A stretch of DNA of 64,000 nucleotides from Streptomyces mirabilis (GCF_039503195.1 NZ_JBCJKP010000001.1:3100001-3164000); one strand, 5' to 3'; counted from the stretch's first letter, positions 35,412 through 46,518 are shown. Numbers and translations: made by a program. The notes: generated from the letters alone by a model not told the origin.

Positions 35412-35501
35412 CGAACACGCCGAACCTCCCGTTTTTCTTTTCACCCTATGTGATCAGCCGTAGCGCTGCCCAACCAGGGTGCTGGCCTGCGCTGATGTGC
35501 G

Positions 35502-36287
35502 TCAACTCCCCGATGACGCAGGGGCGATGGGGGCGCTCACATCGAAATGCCGGGCCCCTGGAGCTGCTTTCATGAGAGCGGTGAGCGTCCTGGCCTTCGC
35601 GCGGCCCTTCTCGCCGCTCCCCCACTCGACGCTGCGTCCGCCACTCAACTCCAGCGAGATCGAGTCGTACGAACGGACCTTGACGATCCGGGTGTCGCGA
35701 CGGACCGCGGCCGGAATGTCCCCCGCCACCCCCACCGCCTCGCGCACCAGCCGGTCGACCGGGAAGCGGCGCAGTACGGCCGCCTTGGACACGGCCAATT
35801 CCAGTGTGGGCACACCCCTCGGGGCGGCCGAAACCGTCGCGAAACGCACACCCTTGGCGTCCACTTCGACGTACTTGCCGCCGTTTCCGCTGTTTTTGAG
35901 AATGAGCACCGGGGTGCGTTCGGTCACTTTCAGCCCGATTCCGTGCGGCCAGGATCGGACGACATCAACCGAGTCAATTCGGGGCAATGTGCGGCGCAAT
36001 CGCGCCTCGACGGCGTCGGTATCGATCGAAATCAGCGGCGATCCGACCGCCACGTCGGCCGCGTCGAGCACTTGCCGGTCCGTCAGGACCCGCACCCCGG
36101 AGACCGACACCTTCTCGACCCGCAGCCACGGCGAGCCGTAGAGCAGCCAGAGCGCGGCTGCCGTCGCCAACACCACCGCGACCAAAAGGATGATGAGCAT
36201 ACGAAAGCGACGCAGCCGCCTGAGGCGGGGCGAGCCGGACTCCACCTTCTGCCGTTCACCGCGCTCGGCGGTCGTCGGTCCGGCCAC
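35502..36287 (-). CDS. ftsQ: cell division protein FtsQ
   Basis: The 261-residue bitopic divisome protein has a cytoplasmic basic N-terminus (ESGSPRLRRLRRFRMLIILL) and one membrane helix (about 29-50). The extracytoplasmic POTRA domain starts at LRVEKVSVSGVRVLTDRQVL. The beta domain follows (IDSVDVVRSWPHGIGLKVTE, VEVDAKGVRFATVSAAPRGV). It is needed with FtsL for septal wall synthesis. It lies 25 bp after murG, and ftsZ follows after a 275-bp promoter-bearing spacer. The length is normal for actinobacteria. Confidence 0.95.
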   Translation of the reverse strand: MAGPTTAERGERQKVESGSPRLRRLRRFRMLIILLVAVVLATAAALWLLYGSPWLRVEKVSVSGVRVLTDRQVLDAADVAVGSPLISIDTDAVEARLRRTLPRIDSVDVVRSWPHGIGLKVTERTPVLILKNSGNGGKYVEVDAKGVRFATVSAAPRGVPTLELAVSKAAVLRRFPVDRLVREAVGVAGDIPAAVRRDTRIVKVRSYDSISLELSGGRSVEWGSGEKGRAKARTLTALMKAAPGARHFDVSAPIAPASSGS

Positions 36288-36312
36288 GCTCCCTGCCTTC
36301 CCTCATGCGGTC

Positions 36313-37404
36313 CTAGCGGTGGCGAGAGGCGATCGCCTCGTACACCATGCCGACGAGCAGGTCGTCGGCGTCCCGGCGGCCGAACTCGCTGGCGGCGCGG
36401 GACATCTCGTACAGCCGGTGCGGGTCGGCGAGCACGGGCAGCACGTTCTGCTGAACCCACGCAGGCGTCAGCTCCGCGTCGTCGACAAGGAGACCGCCAC
36501 CGGCCTTGACCACCGGCTGGGCGTTCAGCCGCTGCTCGCCGTTGCCGATGGGCAGCGGGACGTAGGCGGCGGGCAGCCCGACGGCGGAGAGTTCGGCGAC
36601 GGTCATCGCGCCCGCGCGGCAGAGCATCATGTCGGCCGCGGCGTACGCGAGGTCCATCCGGTCCACGTACGGTACCGGGATGTACGGGGGCATTCCCGGC
36701 ATCTGGTGGACCTGCGGCAGTTCGTTCTTCGGGCCGACCGCGTGCAGGATCTGGATACCGGCCTGCTGGAGGTAGGGAGCCGCCTGCTGGACGACCTCGT
36801 TGAGGCGCCGCGCGCCCTGCGAGCCGCCGGAAACCAGCAAGGTCGGCAGCGAGGGGTCGAGACCGAACGCGGCGCGCGCCTCGGGGCGTACGGCGGCCCG
36901 GTCGAGGGTGGCGATCGAGCGGCGCAGCGGGATGCCGATGTAGCGGGCGCCGCGCAGCTTGTTGTCCGGGGTCGAGACGGCGACCTGCGCCGCGTACCGG
37001 GAACCGATCTTGTTGGCGAGGCCCGGCCGGGCGTTGGCCTCGTGGATCACGATCGGCACGCCGAGGCGCTTGGCCGCGAGGTAGGCGGGCAGCGCCACAT
37101 AGCCACCGAAGCCGACGACCGCGTCCGCCTTGGTGCGCTCCAGGACCTGCTCGGCCGCCTTGATCGTTCCGCGCAGCCGCCCCGGGACGGTGATCAGCTC
37201 GGGTGTGGGCCTGCGGGGCAGCGGAACGGCGGGGATCAGCGCGAGTTCGTAGCCCCGCTCCGGTACGAGCCGGGTCTCAAGTCCGCGTTCTGTGCCCAGG
37301 GCCGTGATCCCCACGGTCGGGTCCTGCCTGCGCAGGGCGTCCGCGAGGGCGAGCGCGGGCTCGATGTGGCCGGCGGTCCCCCCGCCGGCGAGTACGACAT
37401 GCAC
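36313..37404 (-). CDS. murG: MurG UDP-GlcNAc transferase (lipid II synthase)
   Basis: MurG transfers GlcNAc from UDP-GlcNAc to lipid I on the cytoplasmic membrane face, making lipid II. The 363-residue GT28 enzyme starts [20 protein letters not shown], with the first G-loop [27 protein letters not shown] and [20 protein letters not shown] (conserved His-Glu-x-Asn) follow. The C-terminal donor site [17 protein letters not shown] and [20 protein letters not shown] come next, then [18 protein letters not shown]. All catalytic landmarks are intact. It is 6 bp after the ftsW stop and 25 bp before ftsQ in a continuous leftward operon. Confidence 0.97.
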   Translation of the reverse strand: MHVVLAGGGTAGHIEPALALADALRRQDPTVGITALGTERGLETRLVPERGYELALIPAVPLPRRPTPELITVPGRLRGTIKAAEQVLERTKADAVVGFGGYVALPAYLAAKRLGVPIVIHEANARPGLANKIGSRYAAQVAVSTPDNKLRGARYIGIPLRRSIATLDRAAVRPEARAAFGLDPSLPTLLVSGGSQGARRLNEVVQQAAPYLQQAGIQILHAVGPKNELPQVHQMPGMPPYIPVPYVDRMDLAYAAADMMLCRAGAMTVAELSAVGLPAAYVPLPIGNGEQRLNAQPVVKAGGGLLVDDAELTPAWVQQNVLPVLADPHRLYEMSRAASEFGRRDADDLLVGMVYEAIASRHR

Positions 37405-37410
37405 CGAAAT

Positions 37411-38777
37411 TCACCGCTCTCCGGACGAACGCGCCGCCGAGGCACGCCGTCGCATCGTGTTCCATCTCCGAGGCCCCGCGGCCCCCGCGGAGCCTCTCAC
37501 CGCAGCACGCTTTCTACCAAAGCGGGGTTGCCGCATCGCAAGCGCCGCCCGCGCAGCGGGCTCGTCGCGTGCGAAGGCGATCAGCAGCCCGATGGCGAAC
37601 ATGGTCGGCAGCAGGGCGGACCCTCCGTAGGAGAACAGCGGGAGCGGGACTCCGGCGATCGGCAGCAGACCGAGCACCGCACCGACGTTGATCACGGCCT
37701 GGGCCGTGATCCAGGTGGTCACGCCTCCCGCGGCATACCTCACGAAGGGGTCCTCCGTGCGTCCGGCCACGCGGATACCCGCATAGCCTAGAGCCGCGAA
37801 GAGGGCGAGCACCGACAACGTCCCCGCCAGGCCGAGTTCCTCCCCGGTGATGGCGAAGATGAAGTCGGTGTGGGCTTCTGGGAGTTGGCCCCATTTTTCC
37901 ACACTGGCGCCGAGGCCGGAACCGAACAGTCCGCCGGAGGCCAGCGCGTAGATGCCGTGCACGGCCTGCCAGCAGGTGTCGTTCGGGCCGGGTTCGGTGG
38001 CGCCGATGCAGGCGAGCCGGGACATCCGGTTGGGGCTCGTCTTGATCAGGATGAAACCGATGGTCACGGCGACCGCCAGCACGCCGCCGAACAGCCGCGT
38101 GGGCGCCCCGGCCAGCCACAGCAGCCCGAAGAGGATGGCGGTGAGGATGATCGCCGTGCCCATGTCGCCGCCGAGCATGATCAGCCCGAGCAGCAGGAAG
38201 GTGCCCGGGACGAGCGGCACCAGCATGTGCTTCCACTGCGCGAGCATGCCCTTGTCCTGCTTGCGGGCGAGCAGGTCGGCGCCCCACAGCACGAGCGCGA
38301 GCTTGCCGAACTCGCTGGGCTGGATCTGGAACGAGCCGCCGAGGGAGATCCAGTTCTGGTTGCCGTTGACCGCCATCCCTATCCCCGGGACCTGCACGAG
38401 GATCATCAGGAAGACCGCGCCGGCCAGGATCGGATACGCCAGCGCCCGGTGCAGTTTCACCGGTACCCGCATGGCGATCAGGAGCAGCACGGTGCCGATG
38501 GAGGCGGCGAGGAACTGTTTGCGGAAGAAGAACGACCCCGGCAGCGACAGCTGCAGCGCCGTGATCATCGAGGCCGAGTAGACCATCACGAGGCCCAGCA
38601 CGGTGATCAACAAGCTGCTGCCGAAGATCAGATAGTACGCGGTGAGCGGGCGGTCCCAGGCCTTGCGGGCGCGCAGGACGAGCAGGCGCAGGGTGTTGTC
38701 GCGTGGGGAACGGGGGCGTCCGGCGGGGCGCCGTGGGGCACGCTGGACGGGGGACGGCCAGTACGGCTACCGACCAT
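37411..38777 (-). CDS. ftsW: FtsW SEDS glycosyltransferase; 5' end interrupted by an apparent 1-base deletion
   Basis: FtsW polymerises lipid II at the septum together with FtsI. From 38613 down the frame encodes ten membrane helices with SEDS motifs (FQIQPSEFGKLALVLWGADL, TDFIFAITGEELGLAG, PLPLFSYGGSALLPTMFAIG). No ATG or GTG start exists in this frame. Upstream, ATG at 38777 (ribosome site GGAG) starts MVGSRTGRPP in another frame, then runs into a five-C run (38749-38753, minus strand). With a sixth C the frame would read GRPPVQRAPRRAPAG through ARKAWDRPLTAYYLIFG into the helices, as expected for Streptomyces FtsW. The gap to murD is 120 bp. Either a sequencing error or a real N-terminal frameshift fits. 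Rescue initiation at CTG/TTG near 38613-38700 is possible. Confidence 0.9.
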
Positions 38778-38897
38778 CACCGGCTCCGTCCGCCATGCCC
38801 CGGGAGGGCGTCCCACAGGGCGATGGGGGTCCCCACAATGGCGTCACGCGTCCCTCCCAAGGGTCCCGGGCGCGCCCGGACCGTCCGAGACCCGCCG

Positions 38898-40322
38898 TCA
38901 GGCGCTCGCGTCGAGTTCGCGGACCGCCTCCGCGAACGCGTCCCCGCGCTTGTTGTAGTTGGCGAACATGTCCATGGAGGCACAGGCAGGCGCCAGCAAC
39001 ACCGTGTCGCCCTTGCGGGCGAGCCCCCGCGCCTCCCGAACCGCCGCGAGCATCGCCCCAGTGTCGGTCCGGTCGAGGTCGACGACGGGTACTTCCGGCG
39101 CGTGTCGCACAAGGGCTTCACGGATCAGAGCCCGATCCGCGCCGATGAGCACGACGCCCCGAAGTCGCTCGGCCGACTTGGCGACCAGCTCGTCGAAGGT
39201 CGCGCCCTTGGCGAGCCCGCCCGCGATCCACACGATCGACTCGTAGGCAGCCAAAGAGGCTTCCGCGGCATGCGTGTTGGTCGCCTTGGAGTCGTCGACG
39301 TACGCCACGCCGTCCACGTCGGCGACGTGCGCGATGCGGTGGGCGTCCGGCGTGAAGGCCCTCAGCCCGTCCCGTACGGCCGCGGCGGGCACCCCGAAGG
39401 CGCGGGCCAGGGCCGCCGCCGCAAGGGCGTTGGCGATGTTGTGCGGGGCGGGCGGCTTGACGTCGGAGACCTCGGCGAGTTCCTGGGCGTTCTTCTGCCG
39501 GTTCTCGACGAAGGCGCGGTCGACCAGGATGCCTTCCACGACGCCCAGTTGGGACGGTCCGGGGGTGCCGAGGGTGAAGCCGACCGCCCGGCAGCCCTCT
39601 TCGACGTCCGCCTCGCGCACCAGGTCCTCGGTGGCCTTGTCGGCGAGGTTGTAGACGCAGGCGACCCGATTGCCTTCGTAGATACGGCCCTTGTCGGCGG
39701 CGTACGCCTCCATGGAGCCGTGCCAGTCGAGGTGGTCCGGTGCCAGGTTCAGCACGGCGCCCGAGTGCGCGCGCAGCGACGGCGCCCAGTGCAGTTGATA
39801 GCTCGACAGCTCCACCGCCAGGACGTCGTACCGCTCCTCGCCGAGGACCGCGTCGAGGAGCGAGACCCCGATGTTGCCGACGGCGGCCGTGCGCAGCCCG
39901 GCCGCCTTCAGGATCGAGGCGAGCATCTGCACGGTCGTGGTCTTGCCGTTGGTGCCGGTGACGGCCAGCCAGGGGGCCGCGTCGGGACCTCTCAGCCGCC
40001 AGGCCAGTTCGACGTCGCCCCAGACCGGGACGTCCGCCGCGGCGGCCGCGGCGAACAGCGGCTTGTCCGGCTTCCAGCCGGGCGCGGTGACGATGAGCTC
40101 GGTGCCCTCGGGCAGGGTGGCGCCGTCACCGAGACGCACGGTGATGCCGAGCGCCTCCAGCTCCGCGGCCTGCGCCCGGGAGCGCTCGTCGTCGCCGTCG
40201 TTGACGACCGTGACGACGGCGCCGAGACCGTGCAGCACCTTGGCCGCCGGGATGCCGGAGACGCCGAGCCCGGCGACGGTGACGTGCTTGCCCTGCCAGT
40301 CGGTCACTTCTTGGCTGCCCAT
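38898..40322 (-). CDS. murD: UDP-N-acetylmuramoyl-L-alanine:D-glutamate ligase
   Basis: The cytoplasmic Mur ligase adds D-Glu to UDP-MurNAc-Ala. The ATG at 40322 gives 474 residues ([20 protein letters not shown]). It overlaps mraY by 19 bases. An alternative GTG at 40307 would overlap the mraY stop by four bases. Motifs include the N-terminal Rossmann loop [15 protein letters not shown], the ATP loop [40 protein letters not shown], the second-domain [20 protein letters not shown] and [15 protein letters not shown]. It is followed by ftsW after 120 bp. All key residues are intact. Confidence 0.96.
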   Translation of the reverse strand: MGSQEVTDWQGKHVTVAGLGVSGIPAAKVLHGLGAVVTVVNDGDDERSRAQAAELEALGITVRLGDGATLPEGTELIVTAPGWKPDKPLFAAAAAADVPVWGDVELAWRLRGPDAAPWLAVTGTNGKTTTVQMLASILKAAGLRTAAVGNIGVSLLDAVLGEERYDVLAVELSSYQLHWAPSLRAHSGAVLNLAPDHLDWHGSMEAYAADKGRIYEGNRVACVYNLADKATEDLVREADVEEGCRAVGFTLGTPGPSQLGVVEGILVDRAFVENRQKNAQELAEVSDVKPPAPHNIANALAAAALARAFGVPAAAVRDGLRAFTPDAHRIAHVADVDGVAYVDDSKATNTHAAEASLAAYESIVWIAGGLAKGATFDELVAKSAERLRGVVLIGADRALIREALVRHAPEVPVVDLDRTDTGAMLAAVREARGLARKGDTVLLAPACASMDMFANYNKRGDAFAEAVRELDASA

Positions 40323-41377
40323 CCTGCGTAGAAGAGGCCCAGACCCACAATGACGCACATGCCCTGGATGATCCAGAAGCGGACCACGACAAGGACTTCG
40401 GACCACCCCTTTAGTTCGAAGTGGTGCTGGAGTGGTGCCATGCGGAAGACGCGCCTGCCGGTGAGCCGGAAGGAGCCGACCTGGATGACGACCGACATGG
40501 TGATCAGGACGAAGAGGCCGCCGAGGAGCGCGACCAGCAGCTCCGTGCGGGAGCAGATCGCAAGGCCGGCGAGCGCGCCGCCGAGGGCCAGCGAGCCGGT
40601 GTCACCCATGAAGATCTTGGCGGGCGAGGTGTTCCACCACAGGAAGCCGAAGCAGGCTCCCATCAGGGCGGAGGCGACGACGGCGAGGTCGAGTGGATCT
40701 CGTACCTCGTAACAGGCGGCCGGGTTGGTCAGGGTCTGCGCGTTGGCGCAGGACTCCTGGAACTGCCAGACACCGATGAAGGTGTACGCGCCGAAGACCA
40801 TGGTCGCGGCGCCGGTGGCGAGACCGTCCAGACCGTCGGTCAGGTTCACGCCGTTCGACATGGCGAGAATCATGAACAGGGCCCAGACCACGAAGAGCAC
40901 CGGGCCGATGGTCCAGCCGAAGTCCTCCACGAAGGAGAGCCTGGTGGAGGCCGGGGTGTTGCCGTGGTTGTCCGCGAACTGCAGCGCGAGGACCGCGAAG
41001 GAGATGCCGACGATCAGCTGACCGGCCATCTTCGCCTTGGCCCGCAGACCGAGCGAACGCCGCTTGACGATCTTGATGTAGTCGTCCAGGAAGCCGACCA
41101 GGCCCATGCCGGCCATCAGGCCGAGCACCAGCAGACCCGAGAAGGTCGGCGGCTTGCCCGTGATCACCTTGGACAGGAAGTACGCGATGATCGTCGCCAG
41201 GATGAAGGCGATACCACCCATGGTCGGAGTACCGCGCTTGCTGTGGTGCTCCTTCGGGCCGTCGTCGCGGATGTACTGCCCGTAGCCCTTGCGGGCCAGC
41301 AGCTTGATCAGCAGCGGGGTCCCGATCAGGGTCAGGAACAGACCAATGACTCCTGCGAACAGGATCTGGTTCATCAT
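40304..41377 (-). CDS. mraY: MraY phospho-MurNAc-pentapeptide translocase
   Basis: MraY attaches phospho-MurNAc-pentapeptide to undecaprenyl phosphate, making lipid I in the membrane. The 357-residue protein has about ten membrane helices. Motifs include [20 protein letters not shown] (substrate loop), [20 protein letters not shown] (catalytic DDY), [15 protein letters not shown] (catalytic Asp), [17 protein letters not shown], and the C-terminal [20 protein letters not shown] with HHFE. Its ATG overlaps the murF stop by four bases (41374-41377), and murD starts within its 3' end, so murF-mraY-murD are translationally coupled. Confidence 0.97.
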   Translation of the reverse strand: MMNQILFAGVIGLFLTLIGTPLLIKLLARKGYGQYIRDDGPKEHHSKRGTPTMGGIAFILATIIAYFLSKVITGKPPTFSGLLVLGLMAGMGLVGFLDDYIKIVKRRSLGLRAKAKMAGQLIVGISFAVLALQFADNHGNTPASTRLSFVEDFGWTIGPVLFVVWALFMILAMSNGVNLTDGLDGLATGAATMVFGAYTFIGVWQFQESCANAQTLTNPAACYEVRDPLDLAVVASALMGACFGFLWWNTSPAKIFMGDTGSLALGGALAGLAICSRTELLVALLGGLFVLITMSVVIQVGSFRLTGRRVFRMAPLQHHFELKGWSEVLVVVRFWIIQGMCVIVGLGLFYAGWAAKK

Positions 41378-42804
41378 CGGGCCGCGACCTCACCCTCGGC
41401 ACCGCCGTCGAGCAGCGCCTGCGCCACCCGTTCGAGCCCGACCGACCGGGACGCCTTCACGAGCACGACGTCCCCCGGGCGCAACTCGCTGCGCAACAGG
41501 TCGACAGCCGCCTGTGCGTCGGACACGTGCACCGACTCCTCACCCCACGAACCCTCGTTATATGCGCCCAGTTGGAGCCAGGAAGCTTCCCTGCCCCCGA
41601 CCGCGACGAGCTTGCTGACGTTGAGTCGGACGGCGAGCCGCCCGATCGCGTCGTGCTCGGCGAGCGCCTCGTCCCCGAGCTCGGCCATCTGGCCGAGCAC
41701 CGCCCACGTCCGACCCCCTTGTGCCTGTGAGGCTTTGCCCATTGCCGCGAGCGCGCGCAGGGCGGCTCGCATGGACTCGGGGTTCGCGTTGTAGGCGTCG
41801 TTGACGACCGTCACGCCGTCCGGGCGCTCGGTGACCTCCATCCGCCAGCGGGAGAGGGAGCCCGCCTCGGAGAGCGCGAGGGCGATCTCGTCTGCGGACA
41901 TGCCCAGCTCATGGGCGACGGCGGCCGCGGCGAGCGCGTTCGACACGTGATGCTCACCGTACAGGCGCATGGTCACATCGCTGCACCCGGAGGGTGTGCG
42001 AAGCCTGAATGCGGGCTGTCCAGAGTCCGTGAGACGGACGTTCTCGGCACGTACGTCCGCTTCGCCGGACTCTCCGAAGAGGATCACGCGCGCTTTCGTC
42101 CGGGACGCCATGGCGCGTACGAGGGGGTCGTCGGCGTTGAGGACGGCGACACCGCCCGCTTCCGATGGCGGAAGGCTCTCGACGAGCTCTCCCTTCGCCT
42201 GTGCAATCTGTTCGCGGCCGCCGAACTCACCGATGTGGGCGGTCCCGACGTTCAGGACGAGGCCGACCCTCGGTGGCGTGAGGTGCGTGAGGTAGCTGAT
42301 GTGGCCGATGCCGCGGGCGCCCATCTCCAGGACGAGGAACCTGGTCTCGTCGGTGGCGCTCAGCGCGGTCAGCGGCAGCCCGATCTCGTTGTTGAGCGAG
42401 CCGGGCGTGAAGACGGTCGGCGCCTTGCTCCGCAGGACCTGGGCGATCAGGTCCTTGGTGCTGGTCTTGCCCGCGGAGCCGGTGAGGGCCACGAGGGTCG
42501 CGCCGAGGCGTTCGACGACGTGACGCGCGAGGGCCCCCAGGGCCGCCTGCACGTCCGCGACGACGATCGCGGGCACGCCGACGGGCCGGGAGGCCAGTAC
42601 GGCGACCGCGCCGGCCGCGACGACGGCCTCGGCGAAGTCGTGGCCGTCCACGCGCTCCCCGACGAAGGCGACGAAGAGGCTGCCTGGCTCCACTTCACGG
42701 GAGTCTCTGACGACCGGTCCGGTGACCTGTACCGCCGGATCCGGTATGTCGTACGTCTGCCCGCCGACGACTGCTGCGATCTCGGCGAGAGAGAGGGCGA
42801 TCAC
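41374..42804 (-). CDS. murF: UDP-MurNAc-tripeptide:D-Ala-D-Ala ligase
   Basis: MurF adds D-Ala-D-Ala to the UDP-MurNAc-tripeptide. The GTG at 42804 ([18 protein letters not shown]) gives 476 residues. The open frame runs further upstream but only as an antisense-like Arg/Pro-rich reading of murE. Motifs include [19 protein letters not shown], the ATP loop [59 protein letters not shown] and [20 protein letters not shown]. It begins 4 bp after the murE stop and overlaps mraY, consistent with one polycistronic message. Confidence 0.97.
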   Translation of the reverse strand: MIALSLAEIAAVVGGQTYDIPDPAVQVTGPVVRDSREVEPGSLFVAFVGERVDGHDFAEAVVAAGAVAVLASRPVGVPAIVVADVQAALGALARHVVERLGATLVALTGSAGKTSTKDLIAQVLRSKAPTVFTPGSLNNEIGLPLTALSATDETRFLVLEMGARGIGHISYLTHLTPPRVGLVLNVGTAHIGEFGGREQIAQAKGELVESLPPSEAGGVAVLNADDPLVRAMASRTKARVILFGESGEADVRAENVRLTDSGQPAFRLRTPSGCSDVTMRLYGEHHVSNALAAAAVAHELGMSADEIALALSEAGSLSRWRMEVTERPDGVTVVNDAYNANPESMRAALRALAAMGKASQAQGGRTWAVLGQMAELGDEALAEHDAIGRLAVRLNVSKLVAVGGREASWLQLGAYNEGSWGEESVHVSDAQAAVDLLRSELRPGDVVLVKASRSVGLERVAQALLDGGAEGEVAAR

Positions 42805-42808
42805 AAGT

Positions 42809-44464
42809 TCATCCCTGGGTCTTCTGGATAGCTTCGCGAAGCACCTGGCGGTCGTCGAAGGGACGCACCACCCCGGCGATGTCCTGGCCCTGCTCGTGGC
42901 CCTTGCCCGCGACCAGCACGGTGTCGCCGGGCCGCGCCAGGGCGACGGCGGCGGCGATGGCGGCGGCCCGGTCCTCGAAGACCTGGACCTCGCCACGCTC
43001 GTGCGCCGGCACCTCGGCGGCGCCCGCGAGCATCGTCGCGAGGATCGCGAGGGGGTCCTCCGAGCGGGGATTGTCCGATGTCAGTACGGCGGTGTCGGCG
43101 AGCCGCGCCGCGGCGGCGCCCATCGGCATCCGCTTGGTCTTGTCACGGTCGCCGCCGCAGCCGAGCACGACGTGCAGCCGGCCCTCGGTGACCTTGCGCA
43201 GCGCGCGCAGGACCGATTCGACGGCGTCCGTCTTGTGGGCGTAGTCGACGACCGCGAGGTAGGGCTGGCCCACGTCCACACGCTCCAGGCGGCCCGGCAC
43301 GCCCGGGACGGCGGCGATGCCGTCGGCGGCGGTCTGCGGGTCGATCCCGGCGACGGCGAGGGCGACGATCGCGGCGAGGGTGTTCGCCACGTTGAAGGGG
43401 CCCGCGAGCGGCGACTTGGCGGTGATCCGCTCGCCCTTGGGGCCGACCGCGACGAACGCCGAGTCCATCGGGCCGACCTCGACCTCCTCGGCGCGCCAGT
43501 CGGCGTCCGGGTGTCCTTCGGCGGAGAAGGTGACGACGGGGACGGTGGCCTCCTCGACCAGCCTGCGCCCGTACTCGTCGTCGAGGTTGACGACGCCGAG
43601 TTTGCTGCGTTGCGGTGTGAACAGCTGCGCCTTGGCCCGGAAGTAGTCCTCCATGTCGGAGTGGAACTCCATGTGTTCCGGGCTGAGGTTGTTGAAGACG
43701 GCGATGTCGAAGACACAGCCGTCGACCCGCCCGAGGACCAGCGCGTGGCTGGAGACCTCCATCGCGACCGCGTCGACGCCACGCTCGCGCATCACCGCGA
43801 ACAGCGCCTGGAGGTCGGTTGCTTCGGGGGTGGTGCGCTCCGACTTGATGCGCTCCTCACCGATACGCATCTCCACGGTGCCGATCAGGCCGGTGGAGCG
43901 GAGCGTTTTCAGCCCGCCCTCGACGAGATAGGCCGTGGTGGTCTTGCCGGAGGTGCCGGTGATGCCGATCTGGAGCAGATCGCGCCCCGGGTGGCCGTAG
44001 ATGGTGGCCGCGAGCTCTCCCATCAGGCCGCGCGGGTCGTCGACGACGAGGACCGGCAGCCCGGTGGCGGCGGCGCGCTCGGCGCCGGTCGGGTCGGTCA
44101 GCACGGCGACCGCGCCGAGACCGGCCGCCTGCGTCACGAAGTCGGCGCCGTGCAGGCGGGCGCCCGGCAGCGCGGCGTAGAGGTCTCCGGGGCGCACCGC
44201 GCGGGAGTCATGGGTGATGCCCGTGACCTCCGCGCTCGACGCCGGGGCGGTGGCACCCAGCTGATCGGCGAGCTCCGCGAGGGGTGTGGCGGAGTTCTGG
44301 ACCGGTCGCGGCGGCCCCGGATATGTCACAGGAACGCCCTTCTGGGTGGTTTGGGACTGATCAGCGTGTGGCACGGCGGTGAGCGTACCGGGCCCACCCC
44401 CGCCGGAGCGAAGCGAGGGGCGTGGCGAGCCGTGGTTCCCGGAATCCGGGGTGATCGTTGTCAC
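42809..44464 (-). CDS. murE: UDP-MurNAc-tripeptide synthetase (DAP-adding)
   Basis: MurE adds diaminopimelate to UDP-MurNAc-Ala-Glu. The 551-residue frame starts at GTG 44464. The first 45-60 residues (Gly/Ser/Pro-rich) are poorly conserved, so a GTG around VTYPGPPRPVQN (near 44329) is an alternative. Motifs include ITGTSGKTTTAYLVEGGLKT (ATP loop), HSDMEDYFRAKAQLFT, VVDYAHKTDAVESVLRAL, VVLGCGGDRDKTKR and TSDNPRSEDPLAIL. The DNPR motif marks diaminopimelate rather than lysine specificity, fitting the LL-DAP walls of Streptomyces. The gap to ftsI upstream is 92 bp. Confidence 0.96.
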   Translation of the reverse strand: MTTITPDSGNHGSPRPSLRSGGGGPGTLTAVPHADQSQTTQKGVPVTYPGPPRPVQNSATPLAELADQLGATAPASSAEVTGITHDSRAVRPGDLYAALPGARLHGADFVTQAAGLGAVAVLTDPTGAERAAATGLPVLVVDDPRGLMGELAATIYGHPGRDLLQIGITGTSGKTTTAYLVEGGLKTLRSTGLIGTVEMRIGEERIKSERTTPEATDLQALFAVMRERGVDAVAMEVSSHALVLGRVDGCVFDIAVFNNLSPEHMEFHSDMEDYFRAKAQLFTPQRSKLGVVNLDDEYGRRLVEEATVPVVTFSAEGHPDADWRAEEVEVGPMDSAFVAVGPKGERITAKSPLAGPFNVANTLAAIVALAVAGIDPQTAADGIAAVPGVPGRLERVDVGQPYLAVVDYAHKTDAVESVLRALRKVTEGRLHVVLGCGGDRDKTKRMPMGAAAARLADTAVLTSDNPRSEDPLAILATMLAGAAEVPAHERGEVQVFEDRAAAIAAAVALARPGDTVLVAGKGHEQGQDIAGVVRPFDDRQVLREAIQKTQG

Positions 44465-44556
44465 GAGCTGGTTCCTGGTCCGTTGTGCGTGCGGTCTTGT
44501 CCGGGTCCTGGCCGGACCCTGATCAAGTCCTGATCAGGGAATATGGCCGGAATCGA

Positions 44557-46518
44557 TCACGGCGTGAAGGTCACGGGCAGATTGGCGGCCCCCGCTCCGG
44601 TGGGCGGGACCTGGAGGGTCTTGAGCGCGAACTCCATGACCTGCTTGTAGATGGGTCCGCAGATCTGGCCGCCGAAGTAGCTGCCCTTCGTGGCGTTCTG
44701 GATGGCGCAGTAGACGGTGATCCGGGGCTTGTCGGCGGGGGCGAATCCGGCGAACGACGAGGTGTAGCCGTGGTACTTGCCAGTGGCCGGATCCACGCGG
44801 TTGGCCGTACCCGTCTTGCCCGCGACCCGGTAGCCGGGGATGCGCGCCTTGGCGCCGGTGCCCTGCTCGTCGTCCACGACGGACTCCAGCATCTGGGCGA
44901 GGGTCTTGGCCGTCTTCTCGCTCACGACCCTCGTCTTCTTGGGCTGGGCGGACGGGGTGAACCGGCCGTCGGGCCCCTTGGAGCCGCGCACCAGCGTCGG
45001 CTCGACGCGTACACCGCCGTTGGCGATCGTCGAGTAGACGGAGGCCGCCTGCATCGCGTTGATCGACATGCCCTGGCCGAAAGGAATCGTGTACTGCTGG
45101 GAGGTCGACCACTTGTCGGCGGGCGCGAGGATGCCCTTCGTCTCGCCGGGGAAGCCGAGCCCGGTGTAGCTGCCGATGCCGAACTTGCGCAGATACGAAT
45201 AGAGGACCTGGTTCGCCTCCTTCTGCGTCTTGCCGAGCTGGCCGGTCGCCAGGATGGTGCCGATGTTGCTGGACTTGGCGAGCACGCCGTTGAGCGTCAG
45301 GTTCCAGGTCGCGTGGTCGATGTCGTCCTGGAAGAGGCGGTCGCCGCGGTGCAGCCGGTTGGGCACGACCACGTGGGTCGCGGGCGTTGCGGCGTTCTCC
45401 TCCAGTACGGCTGCCATCGACATGACCTTGGCGGTGGAGCCGGGTTCGTACGCGTCCTGGAGGGCCGCGTTGCCCAGGGCCGCCGCGTTGGCCTGGGTGA
45501 GGTCGTTGGGGTCGAAGCCGGGCGAGTTCGCCATGGCGAGGATCTCGCCGCTGCGGGCGTCCTGCACGATCACGTACCCGCGGTCCGCCCTGGACGCCTT
45601 CACCTGCTGGGTGATGGCGTTCTGCGCGGCCCACTGGATGTCGCGGTTGATGGTCAGCTCGACGTCGGAGCCCGCCACGGCGGGAGTCTCCGTCGACCCC
45701 GCGGTCGGCACCTGACGGCCGCCGGACTGGGCGTAGCGGATCTTGCCGTCCTTGCCGGCCAGTTCCTTGTTCAGCTTCTGCTCGACTCCGCCGCCGCCCT
45801 TGCCGTCGGCGTTGACCCAGCCCAGTATCCCGGCGGCGAGATCGCCGTTCGGATACACGCGCTTGCTGGCCGGGACCGCGACGACGCCCGCGAGGAAGTT
45901 GACGGTGCTCTTGTCGGTCTCCGCCTTGACCGCGAGCGTGTTCCTCAGGTCCTTGATCTGCTTCCAGACCTGGGGGGTCTGGCGGTGCGCGAGCAGGGTG
46001 TAGCGGGTGTTCTTCGTACGGAGCTTCTTGGCGACGGTGTCCACGTCCTGGCCGAGGATCGGTCCGAGCAGTGCCGCGGCCTGCTCGGGCGCGTCCGTCA
46101 CCTTCGTCGTGTCCTGCGTGAACATCGTGGGGTCGGCCGTGATGTCGTACGCGTCCACGCTCGTCGCGAGCTCCACGCCGTTGCGGTCCGTGATCCCGCC
46201 ACGGGTGGCGGCCAGGGTGCGGCCGACGTAGCGGTTCTGCTCGGCCTTCGCGACGTAGGCGTTGGCGTCCACGGCCTGCACCTGGAGCAGGCGTACGACG
46301 AAGGCGATCATCACCAGTGTCAGGGCGAGGCTGACCATGCGCAGCCGGGGGCGGGGGCTGCCCAGCCGCAGGGCCTGCGGGCCGCCGGGCCGGGGCGCGC
46401 CCGGGCGGCGTGCGGGGCGGGCGCCGGGGCCCGGACGCCGCTGGCCGCCGGGGCGTACGGGCCTGGCGGGGCCGGGCACACGACGGCGCGGCGGTTCCCT
46501 GTCGGACACTTCCGTCAC
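44557..46518 (-). CDS. ftsI: FtsI (PBP3-type) septal transpeptidase
   Basis: The 653-residue class B penicillin-binding protein cross-links septal peptidoglycan. A long Pro/Arg/Gly-rich cytoplasmic N-terminus (about 60 residues) precedes one membrane helix (RMVSLALTLVMIAFVVRLLQ). A pedestal domain (NRYVGRTLAATRGGITDRNG) and the transpeptidase domain follow. Active-site motifs are EPGSTAKVMSMAAVLE (STAK, Ser near 358), LAKSSNIGT (SSN) and RVAGKTGTANRVD (KTG near 566). All three are intact. Its start overlaps the ftsL stop by 4 bases. It works with FtsW, encoded five genes downstream. Confidence 0.97.
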   Translation of the reverse strand: MTEVSDREPPRRRVPGPARPVRPGGQRRPGPGARPARRPGAPRPGGPQALRLGSPRPRLRMVSLALTLVMIAFVVRLLQVQAVDANAYVAKAEQNRYVGRTLAATRGGITDRNGVELATSVDAYDITADPTMFTQDTTKVTDAPEQAAALLGPILGQDVDTVAKKLRTKNTRYTLLAHRQTPQVWKQIKDLRNTLAVKAETDKSTVNFLAGVVAVPASKRVYPNGDLAAGILGWVNADGKGGGGVEQKLNKELAGKDGKIRYAQSGGRQVPTAGSTETPAVAGSDVELTINRDIQWAAQNAITQQVKASRADRGYVIVQDARSGEILAMANSPGFDPNDLTQANAAALGNAALQDAYEPGSTAKVMSMAAVLEENAATPATHVVVPNRLHRGDRLFQDDIDHATWNLTLNGVLAKSSNIGTILATGQLGKTQKEANQVLYSYLRKFGIGSYTGLGFPGETKGILAPADKWSTSQQYTIPFGQGMSINAMQAASVYSTIANGGVRVEPTLVRGSKGPDGRFTPSAQPKKTRVVSEKTAKTLAQMLESVVDDEQGTGAKARIPGYRVAGKTGTANRVDPATGKYHGYTSSFAGFAPADKPRITVYCAIQNATKGSYFGGQICGPIYKQVMEFALKTLQVPPTGAGAANLPVTFTP

